This document shows positions 9,634-19,405 of a stretch of DNA of 64,000 nt, piece after piece. Numbering within the stretch: position 1 is the stretch's first letter; every line of letters begins with the position of its first letter. Source of the DNA: DATAGF01 sp963819845 (GTDB lineage Bacteria > Actinomycetota > Thermoleophilia > Miltoncostaeales > Miltoncostaeaceae); the NCBI GenBank assembly GCA_963819845.1, contig CAWFXQ010000007.1, positions 124,001-188,000 on the forward strand. Direction: 5' to 3'. The translations under genes and the position numbers were made by a program. The notes below the pieces were generated by a model. The model had not been told where the DNA came from, did no database searches, and worked only from the letters and a program-made list of their open reading frames with translations.

Positions 9634-11997
9634 CTACTGGCGCGCCATCGCGATCCGCAGGCGCTCGTCGGGCGAGATCAGGTGGTCGGCGTCCTCGGCC
9701 GCCTCGTCGAGGTCGATCTGCACCCACTCGATCCGGCCGGTGAAGGCGCTGTCCGCCGGCCCGTAGTCGTCGCTCACCGGCGTGGCGCTGTCGGCGCCCA
9801 CGTCGGTGGTCTCGTCGGCCGAGAACACCATCGGCACCGTCCCCTCGATGCGGCCCTCTCCCACCCGGGCTCCGTCGAGGAAGAGCGTGGCCGCGCCGCC
9901 CTTGCCCAGGCCGCCGCCGTCGTAGGCGAACTCCACCCGCACCTGGTGCGCGCCCGGCGGGATCGCCGCGTCGCCCACGATCGTGAACCTCTGGATCCCG
10001 AAGAGGTTGTAGCAGTAGGCCGGGCGCCCCTCCTTGGCGTAGAGCGACCACCCGCCGAACGCCCCGCCCTGGGCCACGATCACCCCGCGGGCGCCGTCGT
10101 CGGGCACGACCACGCTCGCGGTCACGGCGTGCGACTTGTTCTTGACGTTGACCACCGAGCTCTCGGAGAGCCGGCCCATCCCCCCGAACAGGATCTGGGA
10201 CCGGCCGCGGATGAGCTGCGGCCGCCCGGCCAGGTCGGGGTTGAAGCGCTCGAAGCGGCGGTCGTCGAGCGGCAGCACGTTGTACTTGGTGGCCTCGATC
10301 AGGAAGAGGCGCTGGAGGTCGCGCAGGCGCTCCGGCTGCTCGGCCGCCAGGTCGCGGGCCTGGGTCCAGTCGTCGGGCCCGTAGAGCTCCCACACGTCGT
10401 CGTCGAGGGGAACGCTCTCGGTCGCGACCCACGGCAGGCTGTGGCGCGTGCAGGCCGTCCAGCCCTCGTGGTAGATGCCGCGGTTCACGAACATCTCGAA
10501 GTACTGGGTTCGGCGCCGCTCCGCGGCCGCGGGGTCGTCGAACGAGTAGGCCATGCTCACGCCCTCGATCGGCCGCTGCTGCACCCCGTGCACGAAGGTG
10601 GGCTCGGGCAGGCCCGCGGCCTCGAGCACGGTCGGGGCCACGTCGATCACGTGGTGGAACTGGTGGCGCACCTCGCCCCGGGCCTCGATGCCCTTCGGCC
10701 AGTGGACGATCGTGCCGTTGCGGGTCCCGCCCCAGTGGGAGGCGACCTGCTTGGTCCACTGGTAGGGGGTGTCCATGGCGTGGGCCCAGCCCACGGCGTA
10801 GTGGTTGTACGCCGCCGGGGTGCCGAAGTCGGCGATGTGGGCGGCCATGAACTCGGTCGTCTCCAGGCCGAAGGCGCCGTTCAGGATGACCAGCTCGTTG
10901 AAGCAGCCGTGGGGGGTGCCCTCGCCCGACGCCCCGTTGTCGCCGATGATGGCGTAGACCAGCGTGTCCTCGAGGATCCCGAGCTCGGCCAGGGCGTCGA
11001 GGAGGCGCCCGACGTGGTGGTCGGTGTGCTCGAGGAAGCCGGCGTAGACCTCCATCTGGCGCGCCAGCACCGGCTTCAGATCGTCGGGCATGTCGTCCCA
11101 GGCCGGGATCTCGGCGGGGCGGGCCGTGAGCTCGGCCTCGGGCGGGACCACGCCGATCTCCTTCTGGCGGGCCAGCGTCTCCTCCCGCAGCGCGTCCCAT
11201 CCCGCGTCGAAGCGGCCCGTGTAGCGCTCCGACCACTCCGGCGCCACGTGGTGCGGGGCGTGCGTCGCCCCGGGGGCGAAGTAGACGAAGAACGGCTTGT
11301 CGGACATGAGCGCCTTCTGCTGGCGCACCCAGTCGATGGCCCTGTCGGTCATGTCCTCGGTGAAGTGGTAGCCCTCCTCGGGCGTGCGGTCGGGCTCGAC
11401 CGGCACGGTGTCGCGGTAGAGGGCCGGCGCGTACTGGTTCGTCTCGCCCCCGATGAAGCCGTAGAAGTGCTCGAAGCCGCTGCCGGTGGGCCACGCGTCG
11501 AAGGGGCCCATCGGGCTCGTCTCCCACACCGGCACCTCGTGGCACTTGCCGAACTGGGCGGTGGAGTAGCCGTTCAGCTTCAGGGTCTCGGCCAGCGGGG
11601 CGGTCGCCTTCGGGCGGATGGAGCTGTAACCCGGGGCCGACGTCGCGATCTCGCAGATCCCCCCCATGCCGACCGAGTGGTGGTTGCGGCCGGTCAGCAG
11701 CGCCTGGCGCGTGGGCGAGCAGAGGGCGGTCGTGTGGAAGCGCGTGTACCGCAGCCCGTCGGCCGCCAGGCGCTCGAAGGTCGGCGTGCTGATGGGGCCG
11801 CCGAAGGCGCTCGAGGCGCCGAAGCCGCAGTCGTCGATCAGCACCACCAGTACGTTGGGCGCGCCGGGCGGCGGCCGCAGCGGCGTGATGGGCGGGAACG
11901 CCGTCGCCGGATCCTTGGCGTCGTAGGTCGTGAGCCCGACGTGCTGGGGGTCCGGGATGGGCAGAACCTGGCGTCCCAGCGCAGCGTGGTCCGGCAC
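9634..11997 (-). CDS. arylsulfatase (type I, formylglycine-dependent)
   Basis: About 787 residues, a large alkaline-phosphatase-fold sulfatase that hydrolyses sulfate esters. NVLVVLIDDCGFG supplies the metal-binding Asp pair. CSPTR in TTALCSPTRQALLTGR is the CxPxR signature whose Cys is converted to formylglycine. Later motifs include GKCHE, APGATHAPHH and IGDNGASGEG. The C-terminal 200 residues form a beta-rich domain typical of the long actinobacterial enzymes. No signal peptide is visible, so it is probably cytoplasmic. GTG 11997 has GAGAGGA 6 nt upstream and is preferred over TTG 12027. The formylglycine-generating enzyme at 21.4 kb is its likely activator. Confidence 0.93.
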   Translation of the reverse strand: MPDHAALGRQVLPIPDPQHVGLTTYDAKDPATAFPPITPLRPPPGAPNVLVVLIDDCGFGASSAFGGPISTPTFERLAADGLRYTRFHTTALCSPTRQALLTGRNHHSVGMGGICEIATSAPGYSSIRPKATAPLAETLKLNGYSTAQFGKCHEVPVWETSPMGPFDAWPTGSGFEHFYGFIGGETNQYAPALYRDTVPVEPDRTPEEGYHFTEDMTDRAIDWVRQQKALMSDKPFFVYFAPGATHAPHHVAPEWSERYTGRFDAGWDALREETLARQKEIGVVPPEAELTARPAEIPAWDDMPDDLKPVLARQMEVYAGFLEHTDHHVGRLLDALAELGILEDTLVYAIIGDNGASGEGTPHGCFNELVILNGAFGLETTEFMAAHIADFGTPAAYNHYAVGWAHAMDTPYQWTKQVASHWGGTRNGTIVHWPKGIEARGEVRHQFHHVIDVAPTVLEAAGLPEPTFVHGVQQRPIEGVSMAYSFDDPAAAERRRTQYFEMFVNRGIYHEGWTACTRHSLPWVATESVPLDDDVWELYGPDDWTQARDLAAEQPERLRDLQRLFLIEATKYNVLPLDDRRFERFNPDLAGRPQLIRGRSQILFGGMGRLSESSVVNVKNKSHAVTASVVVPDDGARGVIVAQGGAFGGWSLYAKEGRPAYCYNLFGIQRFTIVGDAAIPPGAHQVRVEFAYDGGGLGKGGAATLFLDGARVGEGRIEGTVPMVFSADETTDVGADSATPVSDDYGPADSAFTGRIEWVQIDLDEAAEDADHLISPDERLRIAMARQ

Positions 11998-12025
11998 GGC
12001 GCGTCCTCTCGTCGATGGGTCGCAC

Positions 12026-12055
12026 AATCTCCCCGAACCGGGCCGGGCGGGTCAA
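12026..12055 (-). promoter_or_regulatory. predicted promoter of the arylsulfatase gene
   Basis: On the minus strand TTGACC (complement of 12050-12055) is followed after 18 nt by GAGATT (complement of 12026-12031), about 28 nt before GTG 11997. The spacing fits a vegetative-type promoter. Confidence 0.4.
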
Positions 12056-12089
12056 GCCTCGTGCGGGAGGTGTTGACCGGGGGCCGCCG

Positions 12090-12095
12090 TAGGTT
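12090..12095 (+). promoter_or_regulatory. -10-like hexamer TAGGTT, leaderless start
   Basis: TAGGTT lies 7 nt before GTG 12103, and no convincing Shine-Dalgarno is seen there. Confidence 0.35.
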
Positions 12096-12102
12096 TCACG
12101 CC

Positions 12103-13368
12103 GTGACGCCGTTCCGGCTGCGACTGTGGGCGAACGGGAGCCTGTGGCTGGTGCCCGTCGTCTTCGGGCTCGCCGGGTTGGGCCTCGCGATCGGGCTCGT
12201 CGAGCTCGACGAGTTGACGCCCAGCTTCAGCGCGCTCGACTTCTCGGCGAACACAGCGACCCAGCTCCTGACGGCCACCGTCGGGGCCGCGGTCGCCTTC
12301 ACCGGCTTCGCCTTCTCGGTGCTTCTGCTGGTGGTGCAGCTCGCGAGCTCGCAGCTGTCGCCACGGGCGATGCGGGTGGCCTACCAGAGCTGGCTGGCCC
12401 GCATCTCGCTCGGGCTCTGGGTCGGGACCCTCACCTACACCCTGGTGCTGCTCGAGTCGGTGACCGGGACTTTCGTCCCCCAGATCTCCATCGCGGTCGC
12501 GGGCGGGCTGGTGCTGGTGAGCGTCGTCACCTTCCTGCTGCTCGTCGGCAGGATCTCGCGCATCCTGCGCCCGGGCCCGATGTCCGAGCGCCTCCGCGAC
12601 GAGGGCCTCCGCTCGATCGACCGGCTGCACCCGCTGCCGCACGGGGCGCCGGCCGCCGCGGGCGAGCCGCCGGCGCCCGCCGGCGCGCCCGCCTGGGTAG
12701 TGCGCCATGCCGGGGGCGGCGGCATCGTCCAGGCGATCGACGTTCGGGAGATCGTGCGTTGGGCCGCCGCCGCGGATGCCCTCGTGGTCTCCGCGGGCTT
12801 CGTCGGCGACTACGTCGCGCCGGGGGACGAGCTTCTGCACGGCCACGGCGGCGATCCGTCTGACGCCGCCCGGCTGGGCCGCGCCCTCGCCGTCGGGGCG
12901 GAGCGGACGCTCGAGCAGGACCCGATGTACTCGGTGCGCATCCTCGTCAACATCGCCATCCGGGCCCTGTCCCCCGCCGTCAACGACCCCACGACGGCCG
13001 TCCAGGTGACCAAGCGCGTCGTCGGGCTGCTGCGCGTCCTCGGCGGGCGTGAGCTCGGCGACGCGATCCACCGGGACGCGGCGGGCCGCCCCCGCCTGGT
13101 CGTGCGGGCGCCGGGCTGGGACGGCTACGTCACCCTGGGCCTGGCCGAGATCATCCACTTCGGCGCCGGCTCGCCCCAGGTGGCCCGCGCGCTGCGCGCC
13201 GCCCTGGCCGAGCTGCGCGACGCCGTGCCGGCCGAGAGGCGCCCGGCCGTCGAGGCGCGCCTCACCATGCTCGACGAGGCCGTCGCCGGGGCGTACCCGG
13301 GCCCGCTCGCACTGGCCGAGGCGATGGCCTCCGACCGCCAGGGATTCGGACCCGCGCACTCCGGCTGA
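12103..13368 (+). CDS. DUF2254 family membrane protein
   Basis: About 421 residues. Four hydrophobic segments lie in the first 160 residues (for example LWLVPVVFGLAGLGLAIGLV). A soluble part follows with ALSPAVNDPTTAVQ and GYVTLGLAEIIHFG, both typical of DUF2254 proteins. The function is unknown. Divergent from the arylsulfatase with a 105-nt gap. GTG 12103 is chosen because VTPFRLRLW fits the family start and TAGGTT precedes it; GTG 12061 is possible. Confidence 0.75.
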   Translation: MTPFRLRLWANGSLWLVPVVFGLAGLGLAIGLVELDELTPSFSALDFSANTATQLLTATVGAAVAFTGFAFSVLLLVVQLASSQLSPRAMRVAYQSWLARISLGLWVGTLTYTLVLLESVTGTFVPQISIAVAGGLVLVSVVTFLLLVGRISRILRPGPMSERLRDEGLRSIDRLHPLPHGAPAAAGEPPAPAGAPAWVVRHAGGGGIVQAIDVREIVRWAAAADALVVSAGFVGDYVAPGDELLHGHGGDPSDAARLGRALAVGAERTLEQDPMYSVRILVNIAIRALSPAVNDPTTAVQVTKRVVGLLRVLGGRELGDAIHRDAAGRPRLVVRAPGWDGYVTLGLAEIIHFGAGSPQVARALRAALAELRDAVPAERRPAVEARLTMLDEAVAGAYPGPLALAEAMASDRQGFGPAHSG

Positions 13369-13456
13369 CCCGCCTGGACAGGACGTCCGGCCAGGATCGC
13401 GGGGCCCGCGCCGTGCGTAGAATGGCCCCCTCACACTGGCGACAGGGGGCGGGACG

Positions 13457-15709
13457 ATGGGTGCTTTCGAGGACGAGCTCGACGCGACCGCCGGCTGGAT
13501 GGCCGGCGAGCGCTTCAGCGGGATCCGGCGGCTCTTCACGGCGCGCCAGGTCGTCGAGCAGCGCGGGGTCATCCCGACCGACCACACCGTGGCGCGGGTC
13601 GCCGCCGAGCGGTTCCACGCCCGGCTGAGGGAGCTGTTCGCGGACAAGAGGTCCATCACCACCTACGGCCCGTACTCGCCCGGCCAGGCCGTGGCCATGA
13701 AGCGCAACGGCATCGAGGGCATCTACCTGGGCGGCTGGGCCACCTCGGCCAAGGGCTCCCGCGACGAGGACCCCGGCCCCGACCTCGCCAGCTATCCCCT
13801 GAGCCAGGTCCCCGACGAGGCCGCCGGCCTGGTGCGGGCGCTGCTCACCGCCGACCGCAACCAGCGCTACCAGCGCGCCCGCATGACCGAGGAGGAGCGC
13901 GCCCAGACGCCCGAGGTCGACTTCAGCCCCTTCATCGTCGCCGACGCCGACACCGGCCACGGCGGCGACGCCCACGTCCGCAACCTGGTGCGCCGGTTCG
14001 TCGAGGTCGGCGTCCCGGGCTACCACATCGAGGACCAGAAGCCCGGCGCAAAGAAGTGCGGCCACCAGGGCGGCAAGGTGCTCGTGCCCACCGACGAGCA
14101 GATCAAGCGCCTCAACGCCGCCCGGCTGCAGCTCGACATCATGGGCGTGCCGGGCATCATCGTGGCGCGCACCGACGCCGAGGCGGCCAACCTGCTCGAC
14201 GGAGCGGGGGACGAGCGCGACCAGCCCTTCGTCCTCGGGGTCACCAACCGCTCGGTCCCGACCTACAAGGCCGGCATCCTCGCGGCCATGCGCAGCCTGC
14301 ACCGCGCCGGGGCGACCGAGATCAACGGCCACCTGCTCTACGCGCTCTCGGACGACGAGTACGCGGGCGCCGACGCGTGGCTCGAGCGCAGCGGCGTCGC
14401 CGAGGCGATCGACCAGGCCGCCCGCGAGCACCTGGCGGCCGGCGGGCCGACGAGCGAGCGGACCCTCGACGCCGTGCAGGACCGCTTCATCGAGGCCTGG
14501 CAGGCCGAGGCCGGCCCGAAGACCCTGGGCCAGGCGGTGGCCGAGGAGATGGCCTTCCGCGCCGACGAGGGCGCCGAGCTGCCCCTGACGCTCGAGGAGT
14601 GGCTCGACTTCGCCGACACCGCCTCCTGGTACACGGCCCGGGCCAAGGCCAAGGAGATGGGCGTCAACGTCGTCTGGGAGCCCGACTGGGCCCGCAGCCC
14701 CGAGGGCTACCACCAGATCCAGGGCGGCATCCCCTACGCGATCGCCAAGTCGCTGGCCGCGGCGCCCTACGCCGACCTGCTCTGGATGGAGACCAAGACG
14801 GCCGACCTGGCCGATGCGCGCGAGTTCGCGGAGGCGATCCACGCCGTCTACCCCGACCAGATGCTCGCCTACAACCTGTCGCCGTCCTTCAACTGGGACA
14901 CCACGGGGATGACCGACGACGAGATGCGCGCCTTCCCGGAGGAGCTGGGGAGGATGGGCTTCGTCTTCAACTTCATCACCTACGGCGGCCACCAGATCGA
15001 CGGCCTCGCGGCCGAGGAGTTCACGACGGCCCTGCGCGAGGACGGGATGCTCGCCCTGGCCCGGCTGCAGCGCAAGTTCCGCCTGCTGGAGTCGCCCTAC
15101 CGCACGCCCCAGACCCTGGTCGGCGGCCCGCGCGCCGACGCCGCGCTGGCCTCGGCGTCCGGCCAGACGGCCACGACCAAGGCGATGGGCGAGGGCTCGA
15201 CCCAGAGCCAGCACCTGGTGCAGACCGAGGTGCCGCCGAAGGTGCTGGCCGGCTGGCTGGCCGACTGGGCCGAGCACCACGAGGTCGACAAGACCCTCAA
15301 GGTGTCGCTGCGGCCGCACACCGCCGGATCGGAGCTGCTCGAGCTGAGCGTGCTCGACGACGACGACGAGAAGCTGGCCAACATCGTCTTCGCCACCCTC
15401 CAGGACCGGCGCGGGCGCTCGATCCTGTCGGTGCGCGACCAGAACACCTTCGACCTCGCGCTGCGGCGCAAGCGGCTCATGACGCTGCTGCACCTGTTCC
15501 TCATCCACCGCTACAAGGCGCAGGCCATCCACTACCTCACGCCGACCGAGGACAACCACCGCGCCGCCGCGAGCATGCAGCGGCTGGGGATCTTCGAGAG
15601 CACCAACGAGGAGGTCGGCGAGATCATCGTCGCCGAGGTCAACGCCGAGGCCGTGGCCGCGCTCGTCAAGGAGGCCGGCGAGCGCGAGAAGCTGATTACG
15701 AAGGCCTAA
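13457..15709 (+). CDS. aceA: isocitrate lyase, long form
   Basis: 750 residues, similar in length to the long AceA2-type mycobacterial enzyme and much longer than the 430-residue short form. It cleaves isocitrate to succinate and glyoxylate. KKCGHQGGKVLVPT carries the catalytic Cys; YGPYSPGQAVAMKR, DADTGHGG and YHIEDQKPGAK are substrate and Mg-site motifs. An inserted helical region (about 290-400) and a C-terminal segment from about 560 account for the extra length. ATG 13457 has AGGGGGCGGGA upstream, and TAGAAT at 13418-13423 may be its -10 element. Malate synthase is not in this window. Confidence 0.95.
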   Translation: MGAFEDELDATAGWMAGERFSGIRRLFTARQVVEQRGVIPTDHTVARVAAERFHARLRELFADKRSITTYGPYSPGQAVAMKRNGIEGIYLGGWATSAKGSRDEDPGPDLASYPLSQVPDEAAGLVRALLTADRNQRYQRARMTEEERAQTPEVDFSPFIVADADTGHGGDAHVRNLVRRFVEVGVPGYHIEDQKPGAKKCGHQGGKVLVPTDEQIKRLNAARLQLDIMGVPGIIVARTDAEAANLLDGAGDERDQPFVLGVTNRSVPTYKAGILAAMRSLHRAGATEINGHLLYALSDDEYAGADAWLERSGVAEAIDQAAREHLAAGGPTSERTLDAVQDRFIEAWQAEAGPKTLGQAVAEEMAFRADEGAELPLTLEEWLDFADTASWYTARAKAKEMGVNVVWEPDWARSPEGYHQIQGGIPYAIAKSLAAAPYADLLWMETKTADLADAREFAEAIHAVYPDQMLAYNLSPSFNWDTTGMTDDEMRAFPEELGRMGFVFNFITYGGHQIDGLAAEEFTTALREDGMLALARLQRKFRLLESPYRTPQTLVGGPRADAALASASGQTATTKAMGEGSTQSQHLVQTEVPPKVLAGWLADWAEHHEVDKTLKVSLRPHTAGSELLELSVLDDDDEKLANIVFATLQDRRGRSILSVRDQNTFDLALRRKRLMTLLHLFLIHRYKAQAIHYLTPTEDNHRAAASMQRLGIFESTNEEVGEIIVAEVNAEAVAALVKEAGEREKLITKA

Positions 15710-15818
15710 GTGCGAACACGCCCCCGGCTCCACGAGGGTGAAAAGGGTAGAGGCGGCCGTCCCCGCCGAAGGCGGTGCCGCCGCTGCCGGAGGCCCCGGC
15801 CAGGGGCCGGAGGCGCGC

Positions 15819-15844
15819 CTGGCCGCCCGCTAAGAGGCGGCCAG
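15819..15844. terminator. bidirectional hairpin between convergent genes
   Basis: CTGGCCGCC (15819-15827) and GGCGGCCAG (15836-15844) are perfect complements around an 8-nt loop. It lies in the 152-nt gap between aceA and the DksA-like gene. No T-run follows. Confidence 0.5.
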
Positions 15845-15861
15845 TCGCACTTGTCGCACGT

Positions 15862-16218
15862 CTAGAGCAAGCCTCGTTCGAACAGTCGCTGCTCCTCGGC
15901 CGTCCGCTCGGCGACCGGGATGCGCTCCAGCCGCCGGTCGGAGATCGGGTCGCCGCTCACGATGCTGATGCCGTAGGTGCCCTCGGCGAGGCGCTTCTCG
16001 GCGCGCTCCACGGCCGCGAGCTCGGCGCGCAGCTCCTCGATGCGGCCGAGGTCGCGCTCGCGGTCGGTGAGGTCGGCCGCCTGGTCGCCGTAGTCGTGGT
16101 CGTCGCTGAGGTCGCCCTCGCGGGTCGAGGGGTCGAACTCGGCGTCGAGACGGCGCAGATGGTCCTCGATGCGCCGCCTCTCGGCGTCGAGCAGCTCCCG
16201 TGCGCGGGCCGGGTCCAC
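15862..16218 (-). CDS. DksA/TraR-like protein lacking zinc-finger cysteines
   Basis: 118 residues: a coiled-coil N-terminal half with AEFDPSTREGDLSDD and DYGDQAADLTDRERD, then the family segment GTYG followed by RRLERIPVAER. In DksA/TraR proteins this part holds four zinc-binding Cys (GTYGxCxxCG...CxxC). Here the positions read GTYGISIVSGD and AERTAEEQ, so all Cys are gone. DksA proteins bind the secondary channel of RNA polymerase, so the coiled coil could still act there without zinc. GTG 16218 begins one base after the stop of the upstream membrane gene. Confidence 0.7.
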   Translation of the reverse strand: MDPARARELLDAERRRIEDHLRRLDAEFDPSTREGDLSDDHDYGDQAADLTDRERDLGRIEELRAELAAVERAEKRLAEGTYGISIVSGDPISDRRLERIPVAERTAEEQRLFERGLL

Positions 16219-16219
16219 G

Positions 16220-16648
16220 TCAGCGCTGCGCGCGGCTCTCGAAGAACGCCTGGCTGCGCTCGCTGCCGAAGATCACCCACAGGATGAACAGCGCGACGAT
16301 GATCGCCCAGAGGCCGTCCCAGCGCCCGACGCCGGAGTGGGCGAACAGGACGTAGATCCCGCCGCCGATGTGGAAGAGCTCCACGACCGCGAGGACGAGG
16401 CGGGCCAGGTTCGACCCGTTCAGCAGCCCGATGGCCACGATGAGCGTGATCGCGCCGAGGATGAGGGCGTAGATGCCGCCGGCCAGGAGGGCGTCGCTGG
16501 ACTCGTCCAGGTGATCGCGGAGGTCGCCATCGTTGCGCTCGGCGATGAGCGCGATGCCCGCGATGAGCGTGAGGACACCCTGGATGATCCCCAGCACCCC
16601 GATCAAGGTCAGGTACCACGGGCGTACCGGGGCGGTTGCGGTGCTCAT
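16220..16648 (-). CDS. small four-helix membrane protein (DUF7144-like)
   Basis: 142 residues with four hydrophobic helices (starting LTLIGVLGIIQGVLTLIAG and ALILGAITLIVAIGLL) and a short basic tail. The pattern resembles small actinobacterial membrane proteins of the DUF7144 type; a relative lies at 19515-19936. AAGGAG precedes ATG 16648. It is directly followed by the DksA-like gene and probably co-transcribed. Function unknown. Confidence 0.65.
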   Translation of the reverse strand: MSTATAPVRPWYLTLIGVLGIIQGVLTLIAGIALIAERNDGDLRDHLDESSDALLAGGIYALILGAITLIVAIGLLNGSNLARLVLAVVELFHIGGGIYVLFAHSGVGRWDGLWAIIVALFILWVIFGSERSQAFFESRAQR

Positions 16649-16719
16649 GGCGGCTCCTTCGCCGGCGGATTCGGAATCCGAGACCCGGCGATACTAGTGG
16701 GCGCGTCCCGGAACGGGGA

Positions 16720-16800
16720 ACAGGGTGCCCGCGTCCTGCCCCAGGACGCCCTCAACGGGGCCGACATCCGCAACAAGAGCATCGCCGGCCGGGACGGCGC
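16720..16800 (+). pseudogene. possible relic of an exported repeat protein
   Basis: One reading frame on the plus strand encodes LPQDALNGADIRNKSIAGRD. This resembles the repeats NG-x-I-x-N-x-S-I-x-G-x-D of exported actinobacterial repeat proteins. There is no start codon context and the frame runs into the antisense of the acyltransferase. It is at most a fragment. Confidence 0.2.
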
Positions 16801-16818
16801 TACGTCGTCCCGGCCGGC
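16784..16818 (-). terminator. hairpin at the 3' end of the acyltransferase gene
   Basis: GCCGGCCGGGACG (16784-16796) and CGTCCCGGCCGGC (16806-16818) form a perfect 13-bp stem with a 9-nt loop. The stop codon at 16800-16802 lies inside the loop. No T-run is present. A second small stem (16731-16749) lies just beyond. Confidence 0.5.
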
Positions 16819-18621
16819 GCCCTCACGGCCTTCACGATCGCCCTGGCGTAGACCTTGGCCCCCTCGGTGCTCATGTGCGCGCCATCGACCAGCAGGTCGG
16901 GCCGCCGCCCGGTGATGCCCGCCCAGTCGACCAGCACCACGTTGTGCCAGTGGCGGTCGGCGTAGTCGAGGGCCTCGTTCACCGAGGTCTCCCACTGCAG
17001 CGGCACGCGGACGTTCACGAGGACCACCCGGGGGACCTTCTTCAGGCTGTCCAGCAGGTTCTTGAGGTCCTCGAACTGGATGTAGCCGTTGTTGCCCAGG
17101 TGGACCACGATGGTCTTGGGCCGGTACTTCGCCCGGCCGCGCAGCACGGCGTCGGCCCCCACCACGAACTGCCGCGAGACGGTGGCGTCGACCACGCCGC
17201 GTCGGCCGAGGGCCGGGCGCAGCGCCCCCGAGGCGCCGAGCATCACCGAGTCGCCCACGGCGAGGACCGGCTCGTACTGGGCGGCCCGCTTGCGCGACGC
17301 GGCGAGGCTGCCGCCCTGCCGCGGGGGGTCGGCGGGCGGGCCGAGCGCGGTGGCCTGCTGGGAGCCGGACGCCGTCGCCGTGAGGCCGGGGATGACGGGG
17401 TTCTCGCGCGGCAGCAGGGCGACAGCGAGCGCCACGGCGACCAGCGCGACCGCGCAGGTGGAGGCCGCCGCCACGCGCGCGCGGCGGGGGAAGCCCGCCG
17501 TGTCGCGGCGGAGTCCGTCTCGCAGGGCCTTGAGGCCGCCGCGCCGGATGGGCGTCTCGACGTAGGTGTACGACAGCGCCGCGGCGCCGATGGTGAGGGC
17601 GATCTGGAGCGCCGCCAGGGGCACCCCGTCGAGCGGGATGTCCTGCTCGGGCCGCGTGAGCATGATGATCGGCCAGTGCCAGAGGTAGATCCCGTAGCTG
17701 CGCAGCCCCAGCCACACCATCGGGGCGACCCCGAAGGCCTTGCCCATCAGCGAGGAGGGGTGGGCGACCACGGCCACCACCACGGCCGTCGCCAGGGCCA
17801 CCCAGAGGAACCCGCCCCGGTAGAGGGCCGCGTCCAGCTCGCCGAGGTTGGTGAGGGCGAGGCACAGCACGGCCAGGGCGGCGAGGCCAGTCGTCTCGAG
17901 CACGATCCGGGGGCGGCGCTCGGTCAGCGGGCGCAGCCGGCTCGCCGGCCACAGGAACGCCAGCGCCACGCCCGCGAGCAGGCACACGGCCCGGGTGTCG
18001 GTGCCGTAGTAGATCCGCGACGGGTCGGTGAAGGGCTCGTAGAGCGCCCACGCCAGGATCGTCGACCCGGCGATGCCCGCCAGCACCCCGACGAGCAGGC
18101 GGCGGCGCCCGAACCAGGCGATGCCGGCGGCCATGATCGGCGGCCACAGCAGGTAGAACTGCTCCTCCACGGCGAGCGACCACAGGTGCAGGAAGACCGA
18201 CGGGCGCCCGAACTGGTCGAAGTAGGGCTGGTCGGCGAAGACGAAGTACCAGTTGGCGACGTAGCCGAGCGACGCCAGCGTCGCCCCGCGCAGGCGTGCG
18301 ACCTCGCCGGGGTGGAGGATCACCATGACGGCCAGGACGACGGCCATCATCACGAACAGCGCCGGCAGCAGCCGCCGGGCGCGGCGGATCCAGAAGCGCA
18401 CGATGTCGATGGTCCCCGTCGCGCGCCGCTCGGCCAGCAGCAGCGACGTGATCAGGTAGCCGCTGATCACCAGGAAGACGTCGACCCCGAGGAAGCCCCC
18501 GGGCAGCCAGGCCGCCCCGATGTGGTAGGTCACGACGGCGGCGACGGCGAGGGCCCGGAGGCCGTTGAACCCCCGGCATGTACGGCAGGCGGGGAGCCCC
18601 CGAGGCCCGGGACCCGCTCAC
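16800..18621 (-). CDS. acyltransferase 3 / SGNH-type surface polysaccharide O-acetyltransferase, frameshifted near its start
   Basis: The open frame from GTG 18533 gives 577 residues: VDVFLVISGYLITSLLL, RRARRLLPAL and LWSLAVEEQFYLLWP are classic acyltransferase-3 motifs across about ten membrane helices. A C-terminal SGNH-hydrolase-like domain has VGDSVMLGASGAL and DGAHMSTEGA. The family moves acyl groups onto cell-surface glycans. The conserved N-terminal NGLRALAVAAVVTYH is only reached if one extra base near 18564-18574 is removed, which joins MSGSRASGAPRLPYMPGV from GTG 18621. That strongly suggests a one-base error or a recent mutation. A hairpin covers the stop codon. Confidence 0.85.
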
Positions 18622-18751
18622 GTCGGAGCCGTCCGGGGGACCCGGGGGTTGCGTGCCGCGCCTCTCACTCGATGGACGTCCCTCGGCCGATGCGTCGGGT
18701 GCGGTCGCGCCCAACGCTATCGCGGGTTCGCCGGTGCCGCGATCCCTCCTG

Positions 18752-19405
18752 CTACGCCCGGGTGTTGCCCCAGGTCTCGTCGTTCACGAGCTGCTTCCAG
18801 GTGCGGAAGTTGCGCTTCAGGGCCGGGGCCAGCCCCTCCGGCCACGCCTCCGGGTAGCCCAGCGGGCTCACGATGATCGGGTCGATCTCGGAGGGGAGGC
18901 CGACGATCTCGCGCAGGCGGTCCTTCTCCCAGCGCTGGAAGGCCGTCGTGGGGACGGTCCCCAGGCCCTCGGCGCGGGCCGCCAGCATGAGGTTCTCGAA
19001 GGCGAACGCCACCGAGATGACGTCGTCGAGGAAGCCGCCCTCCTCCATCTCGGCCGGGTAGCCGCGGGGAACCAGCAGGCCCAGGATCCACACCGGCGCC
19101 ACGCGATAGGTGCCCATCACCTGCTCCGCGTAGCCGCGGGCCCACTCCGCGTGCTCCTCGTCGGTGGCGTCCTTCTGGGGCCGCATGATCCCGAAGTACC
19201 GCGCGCCGCCCGCGATGACGAGGTCGGCGATCTGGCGCCGGCGCTCGGGCTCGCGCGCCACGAGGATCCCCCAGGCCTGCTGCCCGCCGCCGCTCGGCGC
19301 CCGCAGCGACAGGCGCAGCAGGCCGTCGAGCACCGCGTCGTCGACCGGGCGGTCGGTGTAGGTGCGCACCGCGCGGCGCTTGCGGATGGCTTCGGCGACG
19401 TCCAT
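18752..19405 (-). CDS. nitroreductase family protein
   Basis: 217 residues with RKRRAVRTYTDRPV and RAPSGGGQQAWG at the N-terminus, the FMN-binding pattern of the nitroreductase family, and GLGTVPTTAF with LGYPE at the C-terminal half. These enzymes use NAD(P)H and FMN to reduce nitro compounds, quinones or flavins; the substrate here is unknown. ATG 19405 is preceded by CAGGGGGA. Confidence 0.85.
   Translation of the reverse strand: MDVAEAIRKRRAVRTYTDRPVDDAVLDGLLRLSLRAPSGGGQQAWGILVAREPERRRQIADLVIAGGARYFGIMRPQKDATDEEHAEWARGYAEQVMGTYRVAPVWILGLLVPRGYPAEMEEGGFLDDVISVAFAFENLMLAARAEGLGTVPTTAFQRWEKDRLREIVGLPSEIDPIIVSPLGYPEAWPEGLAPALKRNFRTWKQLVNDETWGNTRA

Noticed and set aside
9157..12100. Long open frame on the plus strand opposite the arylsulfatase
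   Set aside because: It mirrors the sulfatase codons, has His/Arg/Val-rich composition and no domain. Such antisense frames are expected at this GC content.
16725..18857. Plus-strand open frame opposite the acyltransferase
   Set aside because: Low-complexity His/Arg/Gly composition and perfect antisense to a well-supported gene.
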